A stretch of DNA of 64,000 bases from Desulfuromonas acetoxidans DSM 684 (GTDB lineage Bacteria; Desulfobacterota; Desulfuromonadia; Desulfuromonadales; Desulfuromonadaceae), in assembly GCF_000167355.1 (NCBI RefSeq), contig NZ_AAEW02000016.1, positions 1 through 64,000 on the forward strand, written 5' to 3'. The translations under genes and the position numbers were made by a program. This document shows, in pieces, positions 21,280 through 29,951 of the stretch; position 1 is the stretch's first letter, and the number at the start of each line of letters is the position of its first letter. Under the pieces are notes generated by a model. The model saw only the letters and a program-made list of their open reading frames with translations, did not search any database and was not told the DNA's origin.

Positions 21280-22683
21280 ATGAAAAAAAATACCCGCGGT
21301 CCGGCAAAACGCCCTGCCCTGAGACAAGAACCGATCACCGTAACAATCGACCATCTCAACGTTGACGGAATCGGTGTCGGCCGCCACGAAAACAAAGAGA
21401 TCCTTATCGCCGGTACCCTGCCTGGCGAGGACGTTCTGGCCGCGATTGACCATGAGGGTCAGCGCCGGATCATCGGTAAACTGATTAAAGTCCTGCGCAG
21501 AAGCCGCCAACGCGTAACGCCGGGCTGCAAGCTGGCAAAGAACTGTTCAGGCTGCCCGCTGATTCACCTCGGCTACCGCCATCAGCTCGACTTTAAACGG
21601 GGCATGATTGAGGATGCGTTAAGCCACTACCCGACCCTAGGCCACGTCACGGTTCATGCGGTGTGGTCCTCTGAAGAGACCTTCGGCTACCGGACCATCG
21701 CCAAACTGGCCATTGCCAAAGTGCACGGCAAAGCGCGGGTCGGCCTCTACAAACGTGGCTCACATCAGGTGTTGGATATCGGCAATTGCCCGCAGCAGCA
21801 TCCACTCATCAACCAGATCGCCCAAGCCTTACGTGAAGAGATCGAAAAACAGGATATCTACGTGTACAACCCGGTGTCACGCCGTGGTCTGTTGCGCTAT
21901 GTGGCCATCCGCGTCAGCCCACAGGCAAACAAGGCTCTGGTCACCCTGGTGACAACCGAACGCAACTACCGCGAGATGACCCATCTGGCCAAATGGTTGA
22001 AGAAAAAGGTGCCGCAGATCATCGGAGTGCATCAGAACATCAACGCCTCCACCGGCAATGTCATCTTTGGCTCAACCACGGTTAAAGTGATTGGCGCCGG
22101 CGACCTGATTGATCAGGTCGGAGATATTCGTCTGCGCCTGTCGCCGACATCGTTCTTTCAAGTCAACAACCGGCAAGCTGCACGCATTTATGCCCAGGTC
22201 CAGTCCTGGGCTGACCTCGGACCCAAAGACACAGCAGTCGATCTGTATTGTGGTGTCGGCGGCATCGCCATGCACTTGGCTACCAGTGGAGCAAAAGTCA
22301 CAGGAATTGAGATCAACGAAGACGCCATCTTTAATGCCAAAGCTGCCGCGGAACTCAATGAACTGGGCAACTGCCGTTTTATCGTCGGTGATGCTGGCGA
22401 GATTCTCCACGACATGCAGCGGGAGCTGTCCCCACTCAAAGTTGCCGTGGTCAATCCCCCGCGCGGTGGCTGCAGTGAGGAGATTATTGCCACCCTCGGC
22501 CAACTGCGCCCACAGACTCTGATCTATGTTTCCTGCAATCCGTACAGCCTCGGCAGGGATCTCCACCTGTTGACACAGCAAGGCTTCACGGTTGAAGAGC
22601 TGCAGCCGGTGGATATGTTCCCCCAGACAGCCCATGTGGAATCGGTGGTCCGCCTGCGCATGGACAACAGCGAAAAAGTTTGA
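21280..22683 (+). CDS. rlmD: 23S rRNA (uracil-5-)-methyltransferase, RlmD/RumA type
   Basis: SAM-dependent m5U methyltransferase, 467 residues. An N-terminal TRAM domain (about 15-75) precedes the [4Fe-4S] ligands Cys83, Cys89, Cys92 and Cys170, the RumA pattern. The SAM-binding motif is DLYCGVGGIA. The catalytic cysteine lies in YVSCNPYS near residue 415, and the C-terminal base is in DMFPQTAHVE. RumA of E. coli modifies U1939; paralogues such as RlmC/RlmCD modify U747, so the exact target is uncertain. It stands alone on the plus strand, 76 bases before the YedF gene. Confidence 0.88.
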   Translation: MKKNTRGPAKRPALRQEPITVTIDHLNVDGIGVGRHENKEILIAGTLPGEDVLAAIDHEGQRRIIGKLIKVLRRSRQRVTPGCKLAKNCSGCPLIHLGYRHQLDFKRGMIEDALSHYPTLGHVTVHAVWSSEETFGYRTIAKLAIAKVHGKARVGLYKRGSHQVLDIGNCPQQHPLINQIAQALREEIEKQDIYVYNPVSRRGLLRYVAIRVSPQANKALVTLVTTERNYREMTHLAKWLKKKVPQIIGVHQNINASTGNVIFGSTTVKVIGAGDLIDQVGDIRLRLSPTSFFQVNNRQAARIYAQVQSWADLGPKDTAVDLYCGVGGIAMHLATSGAKVTGIEINEDAIFNAKAAAELNELGNCRFIVGDAGEILHDMQRELSPLKVAVVNPPRGGCSEEIIATLGQLRPQTLIYVSCNPYSLGRDLHLLTQQGFTVEELQPVDMFPQTAHVESVVRLRMDNSEKV

Positions 22684-22759
22684 GAGCAAGGGCTTGCCTC
22701 CGGCAGACAATTGCATTAGGATGAGGGCTCATAACCTCTGCACATGACAGGTATAACCA

Positions 22760-23362
22760 ATGAAAATTCTTGATTGTCGCGAATTGCAATGTCCCCGCCC
22801 CGTTCTGGAAACCCGTAAACAGATTCTGGCCCATCCCGATGAGCCGGTTCAGGTGCGTGTCGGTAATGATATCGCCCAGGCCAATGTCACCCGTCTGGCC
22901 ACCAAAGAAGGGTTTGCCGTAACGGCAACAAGCAAAGGCGATGAGATCGTCCTTGATCTGACCCCACAGGAGACTCCCCAGGTCGTTGAAACACAGGCGC
23001 CACCAGCAACGACGAAAAAAATCACGCAAGACACCGTGGTTTACATCGCCAGCGCCTGCATGGGACGTGGCAATGATGAGCTCGGCGAAGTGCTGATGCG
23101 CAACTTCATCTGCACCCTGTTGGAGTCCAGCCAGTTGCCCTCGACCATGCTGTTTGTCAACGGCGGTGTCAAACTGACCTGTGAAGGCTCTGCGGTCCTC
23201 GAACCACTGCAACGCCTTGAAGAGTCGGGAGTTACCATCAACGTCTGCGGCTTGTGCCTGGAATTTTACGAGTTGAAAGATCAACTCAAGGTGGGGCAGG
23301 TGTCCAACATGCTCGACACGGTTGAAGCCATGCAACAGGCCGACCGCATTATCCAGCCATAG
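22760..23362 (+). CDS. yedF: YedF-like selenium metabolism protein (TusA plus DsrE-like domains)
   Basis: A 200-residue fusion. Residues 1-72 are a TusA/SirA-like domain with DCRELQCPRPV, where Cys11 of the CPRP motif would be the sulfur or selenium carrier. Residues about 95-195 are a DsrE/F-like domain with VYIASACMGRGNDELG and VCGLCLEFYEL. This two-domain form matches the protein called selenium metabolism protein YedF, which co-occurs with SelD and selenocysteine use. The adjacent selenocysteine tRNA gene (63 bases downstream) supports a role in selenium handling; the biochemical reaction is not established. Confidence 0.85.
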   Translation: MKILDCRELQCPRPVLETRKQILAHPDEPVQVRVGNDIAQANVTRLATKEGFAVTATSKGDEIVLDLTPQETPQVVETQAPPATTKKITQDTVVYIASACMGRGNDELGEVLMRNFICTLLESSQLPSTMLFVNGGVKLTCEGSAVLEPLQRLEESGVTINVCGLCLEFYELKDQLKVGQVSNMLDTVEAMQQADRIIQP

Positions 23363-23424
23363 GGCGTACGGATAAAATGCTTGAATCAAATCTGCCTAGC
23401 TGATATACATCTTCCCTCAAACGG

Positions 23425-23520
23425 GGGAGTAGCTAGTAGCCTGGTGGCGCTCACGGCCTTCAAAGCCGATGGGGGGCGTATCCCGTCCCCGGTGGGTTCG
23501 ATTCCCATCTGCTCCCGCCA
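23425..23520 (+). tRNA. selC: tRNA-Sec (TCA anticodon)
   Basis: A 96-base gene including encoded CCA. The 8-bp acceptor stem GGGAGTAG pairs with CTGCTCCC (one T-G pair), as expected for tRNA-Sec. The anticodon TCA (23460-23462) reads UGA. A long variable arm (GGGGGGCGTATCCCGTCCCC) and the T-loop TTCGATT are present. It is read by SelB (37.5 kb) and charged with Ser, then converted by SelA. It lies just after yedF and is followed by its own terminator. Confidence 0.97.
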
Positions 23521-23532
23521 AAATCCAACAAA

Positions 23533-23577
23533 AACAGAGCAATCTCTTTTCGTTATAGAGACTGCTCTGTCTGTTTT
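23533..23577 (+). terminator. Intrinsic terminator after selC
   Basis: Arms ACAGAGCA and TGCTCTGT, extended inward by TCTC and GAGA across a mismatch, are followed by CTGTTTT. It ends the yedF-selC transcript. Confidence 0.65.
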
Positions 23578-23637
23578 CCGGCTCAAAAAAGTACGCTTGC
23601 CCCAAGAAGGTTCCGCCACATGATCGCCGGTCTGTCG

Positions 23638-23847
23638 CTAAACCCGGCGCTCGACAATCCGCAACTCTTTTAGTGCAGCAAAGATGGCATCCTGCCACTC
23701 TTCACCACTCAAGCCCCATTCACGGCACGCGATGGCATCAATGCCGTCTTTGGCATAATCAACCAGTTCGGAAAAGGTGTAACGCTCAACGCAATGGCTG
23801 GCGTAATCAAAAATCCTTCCATTCAATTCTTTGATGTATTTGATCAA
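23638..23847 (-). CDS. Small conserved-type protein, paralogue of the protein at 31706
   Basis: A 69-residue soluble protein of unknown function. The best start is TTG at 23847: AAGGAGGG lies four bases upstream and the frame then lies wholly after the MFS gene (stop at 23867). Longer versions starting at 23880 or 23934 would overlap that gene. The C-terminal half has the motif GEEWQDAIFAALKEL, shared exactly with the protein at 31706-31933; about 42 of 64 aligned residues are identical by hand count. A Cys-Val-Glu-Arg/Lys-Tyr motif and an Ala-Cys pair are also shared. No known domain was recognised. Confidence 0.7.
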   Translation of the reverse strand: MIKYIKELNGRIFDYASHCVERYTFSELVDYAKDGIDAIACREWGLSGEEWQDAIFAALKELRIVERRV

Positions 23848-23866
23848 AGCACCCTCCTTGAAACAC

Positions 23867-25072
23867 TTACGATCGAACATGCCAGGCTTGGCCATACGAG
23901 GCCGTCGCCCGTGTTGTGATTGAAAACAGGACAACGGCCAGGCCTCCGCACAACCCGGCTACATAAAACACCGACGACAGACCCTCACTGCTCAGCAACA
24001 GCGCTCCGAGCACAGGGCCGACGACAAAGCCGAGATTGAGGCTGGCATTGAACATGCCGACAGCAAATCCGGTGCCAAATCGCTGTCCCTCTTCCACCAG
24101 AAGAGCCGTACTTGCCGGTTGCGAAAGTCCGCTGAACAGGCCGATAGCCATCCCCAGAACAAGAACCTGATGAAAGGTTGTTGCCAAGGGGATCAGAACA
24201 TAGAGCAGCGACACCACGGTACCGCCAACCATAACCAACACAGATCGAGAGCAGCGATCGGTCAGTTTTCCCATCGGCCGCAGACACAAGGTCATAACGA
24301 CCGATGTGGACGCCATGACCATCCCCACTTCAACACCGGTCAGCCCCAGTTTCGACATCAACAGGATCGGCATAAAGGAAACAAAGATGACAATGCCGCA
24401 GGCGCGGCCGAAAATAAACACCAACAATCCCGGCAGAGCACTGTGTTGAAGAGAGCGGCGAGAGCGGGCCTGACGATTTGCGGACACAGGCATGGTGGTC
24501 GTGCGTGCCGTATTGTCATCGGTGGGGATCAACAGCACAGCAACCAGCAATGCCGCGAGACACAGTCCGGCGAGCAACACAAAAATGCCATCAAAGCCCC
24601 ACTGGTCCATAATAATTCCGCCGATCAGCGGACCAAGGCTTAAGGCGCCGTAGAAGGACATGTCAAAGGTCGCGACCATTTTCCCGCGGCTATGCGGCAA
24701 TGTGGTTTCACCAACCAGTGACAGCACCACCGGACGGAACATCGCGCAACCAAGACCCTGCATCAGACGCAAAATAATCAGTGTTTGCACTCGGGTTATC
24801 GACAGGCACAGCAGCGAAACCAGCAGAAACACCATCAGACTGATCACAATCAGGCGTTTGCGGCCAAAACGGTCTGACAGTTTGCCCATAAACGGACTGA
24901 ACACAATCTTGGACGCGGCATAGAAGCCGATGGCGGCACCGAGAATCGCTCCGCGCGCACCAAGACTTTGGGCAAAGACCGAAAAAAATGCATCGGAAAC
25001 GCCCAAACCGAGGGTCACGGCAAAATTGATAAAGAAGACGCCCTTAAACAACCAACGATGTGCTTTATCCAT
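23867..25072 (-). CDS. Major facilitator superfamily transporter
   Basis: A 401-residue inner-membrane protein with about 12 predicted transmembrane segments in two six-helix halves. The loop 2-3 signature GKLSDRFGRKR (MFS motif A) is present, and a partial repeat, GKLTDRCSRS, occurs in the second half. It resembles drug or metabolite exporters; the substrate cannot be told. An AGGGG site precedes the ATG at 25072, which is preferred over 25093. It lies 52 bases after ribBA and may be co-transcribed with it, so flavin or metabolite export is a possibility only. Confidence 0.8.
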   Translation of the reverse strand: MDKAHRWLFKGVFFINFAVTLGLGVSDAFFSVFAQSLGARGAILGAAIGFYAASKIVFSPFMGKLSDRFGRKRLIVISLMVFLLVSLLCLSITRVQTLIILRLMQGLGCAMFRPVVLSLVGETTLPHSRGKMVATFDMSFYGALSLGPLIGGIIMDQWGFDGIFVLLAGLCLAALLVAVLLIPTDDNTARTTTMPVSANRQARSRRSLQHSALPGLLVFIFGRACGIVIFVSFMPILLMSKLGLTGVEVGMVMASTSVVMTLCLRPMGKLTDRCSRSVLVMVGGTVVSLLYVLIPLATTFHQVLVLGMAIGLFSGLSQPASTALLVEEGQRFGTGFAVGMFNASLNLGFVVGPVLGALLLSSEGLSSVFYVAGLCGGLAVVLFSITTRATASYGQAWHVRS

Positions 25073-25124
25073 GGTGTCCCCCTGGAAAATCATGACGATC
25101 TACCGCTACGGGCTCAACAGGCCG

Positions 25125-26327
25125 CTAAAGACTCTCCAACAGGTGGCCCATTCTGGCCTGCTTGGTCTGCAGATAGTGAAGGTTGCTGTCCACCGGTTCA
25201 ATCGCCAGCGGGACCCGTTCAACATCTGCCATGCCATAGTGCTCCAGGGCATCAAGTTTGTCCGGATTGTTAGTCATCAGGCGAACATGCTGCACATCAA
25301 GATCTCTGAGCATGGCCGCACCAATACCATAATCGCGCGAATCGGCCGCAAAACCGAGTCGCAGATTGGCTTCGAGAGTGTCGTGGCCCTGATCCTGCAA
25401 TTCATAAGCACGCAGCTTATTGATCAAGCCAATACCACGCCCTTCCTGACGCAGATAAAGAATGATTCCTGAGCCTTCCTGGCTAATGGCCATCATGGCT
25501 TTGGACAACTGCAGACCGCAGTCACAGCGCAGGCTACCGAACACATCGCCAGTTAAGCATTCGGAATGAATTCGTACCAGGGTCGGCTGTTGTGGGTTGA
25601 CCTCCCCCTTAACCAGAGCCAGGTGTTCCAGGCCATCAATATCATTTTGATAACCGATCACCCGAAAGGTGCCGTAGGGGGTTGGCAACACGGTTTCCGC
25701 TGCCCGCCGCACCAGCGGTTCATGACGCAGGCGATAGGCGACCAGATCGGCGACGGTACAAATGCCGATATTGTGTTTGACGGCGAACTCACGGAGCTGA
25801 GGCATACGCGCCATGGTGCCATCGTCGTTCATGATTTCGCAGATCACTCCGGCAGGTTTCAGCCCGGCCAGGCGAGCCAGATCAACCGAGCCTTCGGTCT
25901 GCCCGGTGCGGACAAGCACTCCGCCATCTCGTGCTCGCAAAGGAAAAACATGCCCAGGCCGCGCCAGGTCACCTGCAACGCTCTCGTTATCAATGGCGGT
26001 TAAAATGGTCTGCGCCCGATCGGCGGCGGAGATGCCGGTGGAAACACCCTGCCGCGCTTCGATCGACACGGTAAACGCGGTACCAAAGGTGCAACTGTTT
26101 TCAACCGCCATCGGTGGCAACTCCAGGCGGTCACAGTCCTGCCCGGTCAGACTCAGGCAGATCAATCCACGGCCAAAGCGCGCCATAAAGTTGACAATGT
26201 CAGGAGTGACCTTTTCAGCGGCAACAACCAGATCACCTTCGTTTTCGCGATCTTCGTCATCAACCAGGATCACCATATTACCGGCGCTAATCTCATCAAT
26301 GGCTTGTTCTATCGAAAGTAAGGGCAT
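25125..26327 (-). CDS. ribBA: Bifunctional DHBP synthase / GTP cyclohydrolase II
   Basis: Riboflavin biosynthesis, 400 residues. The N-terminal half (about 1-200) is 3,4-dihydroxy-2-butanone-4-phosphate synthase with [12 protein letters not shown] and the [14 protein letters not shown] segment. The C-terminal half is GTP cyclohydrolase II with zinc cysteines in [14 protein letters not shown] and the [11 protein letters not shown] motif. Both halves look complete, so both entry reactions to riboflavin should be made. The other rib genes are not in the window. The upstream region folds into several hairpins but does not match the FMN riboswitch consensus. Confidence 0.97.
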   Translation of the reverse strand: MPLLSIEQAIDEISAGNMVILVDDEDRENEGDLVVAAEKVTPDIVNFMARFGRGLICLSLTGQDCDRLELPPMAVENSCTFGTAFTVSIEARQGVSTGISAADRAQTILTAIDNESVAGDLARPGHVFPLRARDGGVLVRTGQTEGSVDLARLAGLKPAGVICEIMNDDGTMARMPQLREFAVKHNIGICTVADLVAYRLRHEPLVRRAAETVLPTPYGTFRVIGYQNDIDGLEHLALVKGEVNPQQPTLVRIHSECLTGDVFGSLRCDCGLQLSKAMMAISQEGSGIILYLRQEGRGIGLINKLRAYELQDQGHDTLEANLRLGFAADSRDYGIGAAMLRDLDVQHVRLMTNNPDKLDALEHYGMADVERVPLAIEPVDSNLHYLQTKQARMGHLLESL

Positions 26328-26345
26328 TGTCTGAACCTCTTTAAA

Positions 26346-26527
26346 GATCCCCCGGCAGAGCCGGGGGATGTGGAGGCAAGCAGCTCAAGAAATTTCTTCA
26401 ACAGGAGAAAGTACTGAAGAACAGGTTACGCGTGGAGGCGAACGCATTGAGCTGCTTACACATGAGAACATTCGATTTACCGGAGTGACGTGGGACAGTC
26501 CAGAGTCCCACGCCCCCCGAATGTCTC
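26346..26527. other. Highly structured intergenic region between ribBA and the porin gene
   Basis: In about 180 bases four nested or adjacent inverted repeats occur. ATCCCCCGGC (26347-26356) pairs with CCGGGGGAT (26361-26369). AAGCAGCTCAA (26378-26388) pairs with TTGAGCTGCTT (26447-26457) and encloses two small hairpins (TTCTTCA 26394-26400 with TGAAGAA 26415-26421; GCGT with ACGC at 26430-26445), a three-way junction. ACATTCG (26468-26474) with CGAATGT (26518-26524) encloses CGTGGGAC/GTCCCACG (26489-26512). The strand is unknown: it may be the ribBA leader, the 3' end of the porin mRNA, or a separate RNA. Confidence 0.5.
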
Positions 26528-26532
26528 CAGAT

Positions 26533-27716
26533 CTATTTACCGCTGAAAGCAAACTTGTAGGTCAGATAAAAACGGACATCATTTAGATCCTCTTGACCAC
26601 TGTCTTTGTCGATCATGGCATAACGTGCCCGCACACTCAGGCCGTCCAACGCCCCTGAAAACGCGTACTGCAGGCTGAAATCGGTTTCGTTGATGGTACT
26701 GGCCGGTGCATCGTACAGCGAATGGAACACATAGCCCTTGAGACCGTTAATGCCGGCAGCGCCGAAGTCATAGGACAAGCGTGCCGCATAGGCATCTTCA
26801 TGGCCGCGATCACCAGACAGGGAATCGCCGGAATTGACCACCTGCTGGATGACGACTTTGCCGTAACCCCATTCATCACGAATCGAGTCATCACCGGTCT
26901 TGGCGTAAAACCCGGTCAGATCGAAACCGTAGGCACTGACCCCGGCATTAACACCATACTGATAGGTATCCAGCTCACCATCCAACTCATCTCCCTGGGA
27001 TTTCTGTGTGAAAAAGGTCGGTGCGGCATGAAGAACAAAATCATTAATTTTTTACTGAAATCGACTTTAAAAAAGGTCTGGCGGAAGCTGTCTTTCATGG
27101 TGAAGTACCAGGCTTGCGCCTTGGTATTGACGACTTCGAACGGCAGTTTATAGGCAGCGCCACCGATATAGACATCGTTCGTGAAGGAAATAAACTCGTC
27201 ATCCACCCAGCCCATATGGTCGGTCAGGTAAAATCCCATCAAGGTCAGATTATCAATCGACTTGTTAACCACCGACACACCACGGTAGGTTCTGTGAATC
27301 ATGCGAATCGGATGGATATTGAGAAACGGTGTATTGAGTTCCTGGGCACCGATTTTAACTGTGGTATTAAAGCGTTGGGCCTGAACATAATATTCTTGGA
27401 GACGGCTGACACTTTCATGAACAGGTGCCGTAATGCCGTAATAAAATCCTTTGTCATCGTAATCACCCACACCGTTAGTGGTGGCGAAAGCTGCGCCAAG
27501 GGTGATCCCGTTAAAGGCGTCGGTTTTGTAGTACAACGCGCCGCCAAGGGCAGAATCCTGTTTATCCTGGGTCCCATTTTTAAAGTCACGGGTGAAATTG
27601 AGCAAGCTGATCTCACCGCGGACGGATCCTTGAGAAAACATTTCCTTCAGATTATCTGCGGCGATGGCAGGTAGCGCCAGACAGACCATTACCAGTGCTA
27701 AAATTAAAGCTCTCAT
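26533..27716 (-). pseudogene. OprD-like outer-membrane porin, disrupted by a frameshift
   Basis: Two overlapping frames together encode one beta-barrel protein of about 394 residues. The 5' part has a signal peptide (MRALILALVMVCLALPAIAA) and the OprD-like opening SVRGEISLLNFTRDF. It runs into junk after FSKK. The 3' part resumes as NDFVLHAAPTFFTQK and ends LTYKFAFSGK. The break lies in a six-base A-run (27048-27053); one extra A would restore the frame. OprD-family porins admit small carboxylates or amino acids. The ATG at 27716 is preferred to the TTG at 27725. Either the gene is inactive, phase-variable, or this is a sequence error. It is last in the cytochrome-reductase operon. Confidence 0.75.
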
Positions 27717-27756
27717 CTCTTCCAAGTCCTTTGCTTTAGGCGAATTGAGGGGGAAC

Positions 27757-27812
27757 GTCAGTTTTTCCTGCGGGTGACGGTCTTTTCCGCCACCCGCAGG
27801 GGAGGAACTGAC
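27757..27812 (-). other. Long hairpin between the reductase and porin genes
   Basis: GTCAGTT (27757-27763) pairs with AACTGAC (27806-27812), and CCTGCGGGTG (27767-27776) pairs with CACCCGCAGG (27791-27800). No T-run follows on the minus strand, so it looks more like an mRNA-stabilising or processing hairpin that sets the ratio of reductase to porin than a terminator. Confidence 0.5.
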
Positions 27813-27833
27813 GCGAATCAGCGCAACGTCACA

Positions 27834-29381
27834 TTACTGTGCGGCACCGATATATTCGCTGGCGCTGTCGGCTGCTATCCGGCCGGAGTTGACGGCAAAA
27901 CCAGCGGTTCCACCACCCAGCAGCAGATCGTAGCTGTCGCCGTACATACCACCGGCATCGGTACCGACAACATAGAGACCGGGAACAGCCTCATCATGCT
28001 CATTAACAGCTTCGGTTTTCTCGTTGATGCGTACGCCACCAAGGGTACCGAGATGACGCGGGGTCAATTTCGTGGCATAGAAAGGAGGCGTTGCAACTGC
28101 GCGCAGGAACTTGCTGTCTTTCTTGAACTCGCCGTCTTCACGGGTTTGCGCCCAGCTGTTCATTTTGTCGACGCTGCTCTGCAGAACCGCAGGGTCCATG
28201 TCGAGCATTTTGGCCAGCTCTTTGATGCTGTTGGCTTTAAAGACATTGCCGCGGTCGCGCTTGAGCTCTTTGTAAAATGATTTTTCCCAGTTGGTCAGCT
28301 TGGTACCCTGAATAACCCACTCGCCCAGAGGCATCTCAATACCCTCTTCAACGGCTTTTTTACGGGTGGCATCATCGTAGATGGAGTATGCGGTACCACC
28401 GATACGCACCAGAGCGTTACCGGCATAGGGCCACAGTTGGACACTTGACTCGTCGGTGTAGCGCTCACCACGGGGATTGACCCAGAAATAAGGCTGAACA
28501 GCCAGGGCAATCATCTGGTCAGCAGGATGGAAACCCTTGAGACCGGGGCGGTACATCTGCATGACGTCAACACCCTCTTCCGCAGCACCGGCGTCCCACG
28601 CCATACGGATACCATCGCCGTCTTTGCCCATGTTGCCGACCGGGATCAGGTCAGGATAGGGAGAGTACTTATTCATCATCTCTTTGTTATTGGCAAAACC
28701 ACCGGTGGCGATGATGACCGCCTTGGCATTAATACGAATGTTCTCTCCATCTTTGTTTTCAGCAAAAGCGCCGACAACCTTACCGTCCTCCTTGATCAGG
28801 CCGGTACCGGGAGTCTGCAGCAGAATCTCACCGCCATGATCAAGGATGTACTTGTTGAAGACATTGATCATGCGCGCACAGTGGTAATCGTGGGGATTTT
28901 TATCCGGGTAATCCGGACCAGGAGCAATAACGTGCCAGGTCAGCGGGCCGCCGAAACCACCTACGCCGACATACTCAATCTTGACTCCGAGTTCGTCGAG
29001 CCAATCAATGGTTTCAGCAGATTTGTCGACAAAGCAGGATACCAGGGCACCATTGGCCTTGTAATGGCTGTATTCCATAATGGTATCAAAAGCGAAATCC
29101 TTCGAGACATCGATACCAATGCGCTTCTGAATCTTACTTTCAGCAGCAAACAGGCCTTCACAGAAGTTGCCGGTACCGCCAACTTTCGCCTGCTTTTCCA
29201 GCAAAATGACCTTGTTACCATTCTGAATAGCCTGAACACCAGCTGCCAGACCGGAGGTCCCGGCACCGATGATAACAACATCGGTATTCATCACCTGCTC
29301 AGCAAATGCCGGCAGTGAAAACGTTGTGGCAGCAACGACGACGGTAAAAACCGACAGACATCTTTTCAATACGTTCCTCAT
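27834..29381 (-). CDS. Exported FAD-dependent reductase, fumarate reductase/flavocytochrome c superfamily
   Basis: A 515-residue flavoprotein with a Sec signal peptide cut near AFA-EQ (about residue 27). The FAD-binding GAGTSG is at 39-44, the downstream IIATGGFANN is intact, and the C-terminal flavin motif is VPGLYVVGTDAGGMYG. It has no haem motif of its own; the tetrahaem protein encoded 68 bases upstream is the likely electron donor, a split version of flavocytochrome c. Aligned by eye to Shewanella Fcc3, the residues that bind fumarate (His504, Arg544) and the acid Arg402 are not conserved. The substrate is therefore probably not fumarate. GGAG seven bases before the ATG at 29381 sets the start. 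Confidence 0.88.
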   Translation of the reverse strand: MRNVLKRCLSVFTVVVAATTFSLPAFAEQVMNTDVVIIGAGTSGLAAGVQAIQNGNKVILLEKQAKVGGTGNFCEGLFAAESKIQKRIGIDVSKDFAFDTIMEYSHYKANGALVSCFVDKSAETIDWLDELGVKIEYVGVGGFGGPLTWHVIAPGPDYPDKNPHDYHCARMINVFNKYILDHGGEILLQTPGTGLIKEDGKVVGAFAENKDGENIRINAKAVIIATGGFANNKEMMNKYSPYPDLIPVGNMGKDGDGIRMAWDAGAAEEGVDVMQMYRPGLKGFHPADQMIALAVQPYFWVNPRGERYTDESSVQLWPYAGNALVRIGGTAYSIYDDATRKKAVEEGIEMPLGEWVIQGTKLTNWEKSFYKELKRDRGNVFKANSIKELAKMLDMDPAVLQSSVDKMNSWAQTREDGEFKKDSKFLRAVATPPFYATKLTPRHLGTLGGVRINEKTEAVNEHDEAVPGLYVVGTDAGGMYGDSYDLLLGGGTAGFAVNSGRIAADSASEYIGAAQ

Positions 29382-29449
29382 GTTTCTTCTCCATTTGAAG
29401 GTTGGAAAATGAACATTGTCCAAACGAAGGACAATACTCTTGAGGTGCA

Positions 29450-29806
29450 CTACTTCGGCTGCATGTCGAAGTTGTGGCAGTCCTCACAGATCAGCACTGA
29501 TTTCTGATGGGTTTTATGGCATTCCATGCACGGTACCGGTCCCATATGGGAATGATGCGGATTGGCAAACGTATCCGGATCGGTCGGGTCGGGCTCCCCT
29601 TCCGGCTTGGTCAGTTCCGCCAACTCCTCATAGGTTCCATGACAGGCCAGACAGTCCTTCATGCTCGGAGCTTTTTCCGGTTCGTCCTGGTGATGACAAT
29701 CTGCGCAGGAAAAATCAAAATCGGCATGTGCACCACCAACGTTCATCGCCTGGGCCGCCGAGGCCGCCATCAGAAACAGGGTTAAAAAAATCAGACAGTT
29801 CTTCAT
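29450..29806 (-). CDS. Periplasmic tetrahaem cytochrome c (flavocytochrome haem-domain type)
   Basis: A 118-residue protein with a signal peptide ending near AQA-MN (residue 20). Four CxxCH motifs lie at 34-38, 52-56, 93-97 and 107-111, and extra His residues (HH at 84-85, H87, H100) could be distal ligands. Size and spacing match the N-terminal haem domain of Shewanella flavocytochrome c3 and the small cytochromes paired with periplasmic flavin reductases. It is the first gene of the operon, 58 bases after a -24/-12 promoter, and should pass electrons from a membrane quinol oxidase (not in the window) to the adjacent flavoprotein. Confidence 0.93.
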   Translation of the reverse strand: MKNCLIFLTLFLMAASAAQAMNVGGAHADFDFSCADCHHQDEPEKAPSMKDCLACHGTYEELAELTKPEGEPDPTDPDTFANPHHSHMGPVPCMECHKTHQKSVLICEDCHNFDMQPK

Positions 29807-29863
29807 CGTTGTTTCACCTCCATTGAACTGGGTTTGCGAATTGCGTCTTTGACGCTATATCTT

Positions 29864-29879
29864 TGCACCAGCCATGCCA
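29864..29879 (-). promoter_or_regulatory. Sigma-54 (-24/-12) promoter of the cytochrome-reductase operon
   Basis: Minus-strand TGGCATGGCTGGTGCA has GG and GC separated by exactly 10 bases, as sigma-54 requires (consensus TGGCACGNNNNTTGCW). Transcription would begin near 29853, 47 bases before the cytochrome ATG. The divergent gene encodes a sigma-54 activator, which supports the call. Confidence 0.72.
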
Positions 29880-29923
29880 CACACTCAAATAGCTGTAATT
29901 ACAAAGGTTTACTTTTTACCCCA

Positions 29924-29951
29924 TTGACATTTCCTTTCAAAAAGATAAAGT
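29924..29951 (+). promoter_or_regulatory. Probable sigma-70 promoter of the activator gene
   Basis: TTGACA (29924-29929) with TAAAGT (29946-29951) after 16 bases, 25 bases before the ATG at 29977. The -10 lies in the centre of the dyad at 29932-29970, which would let the activator repress its own gene. Confidence 0.4.

Noticed and set aside
26328-26532. FMN riboswitch upstream of ribBA
   Set aside because: Searched by eye for the conserved AGGGGCAGGGTG and GGTGAAATTCC type elements on both strands and found neither; kept as an unassigned structured region.
26916-27725. A 269-residue protein taken at face value from the 5' part of the porin gene
   Set aside because: Its last 40 or so residues are out of frame and the next frame continues the same barrel; treated as one frameshifted gene.
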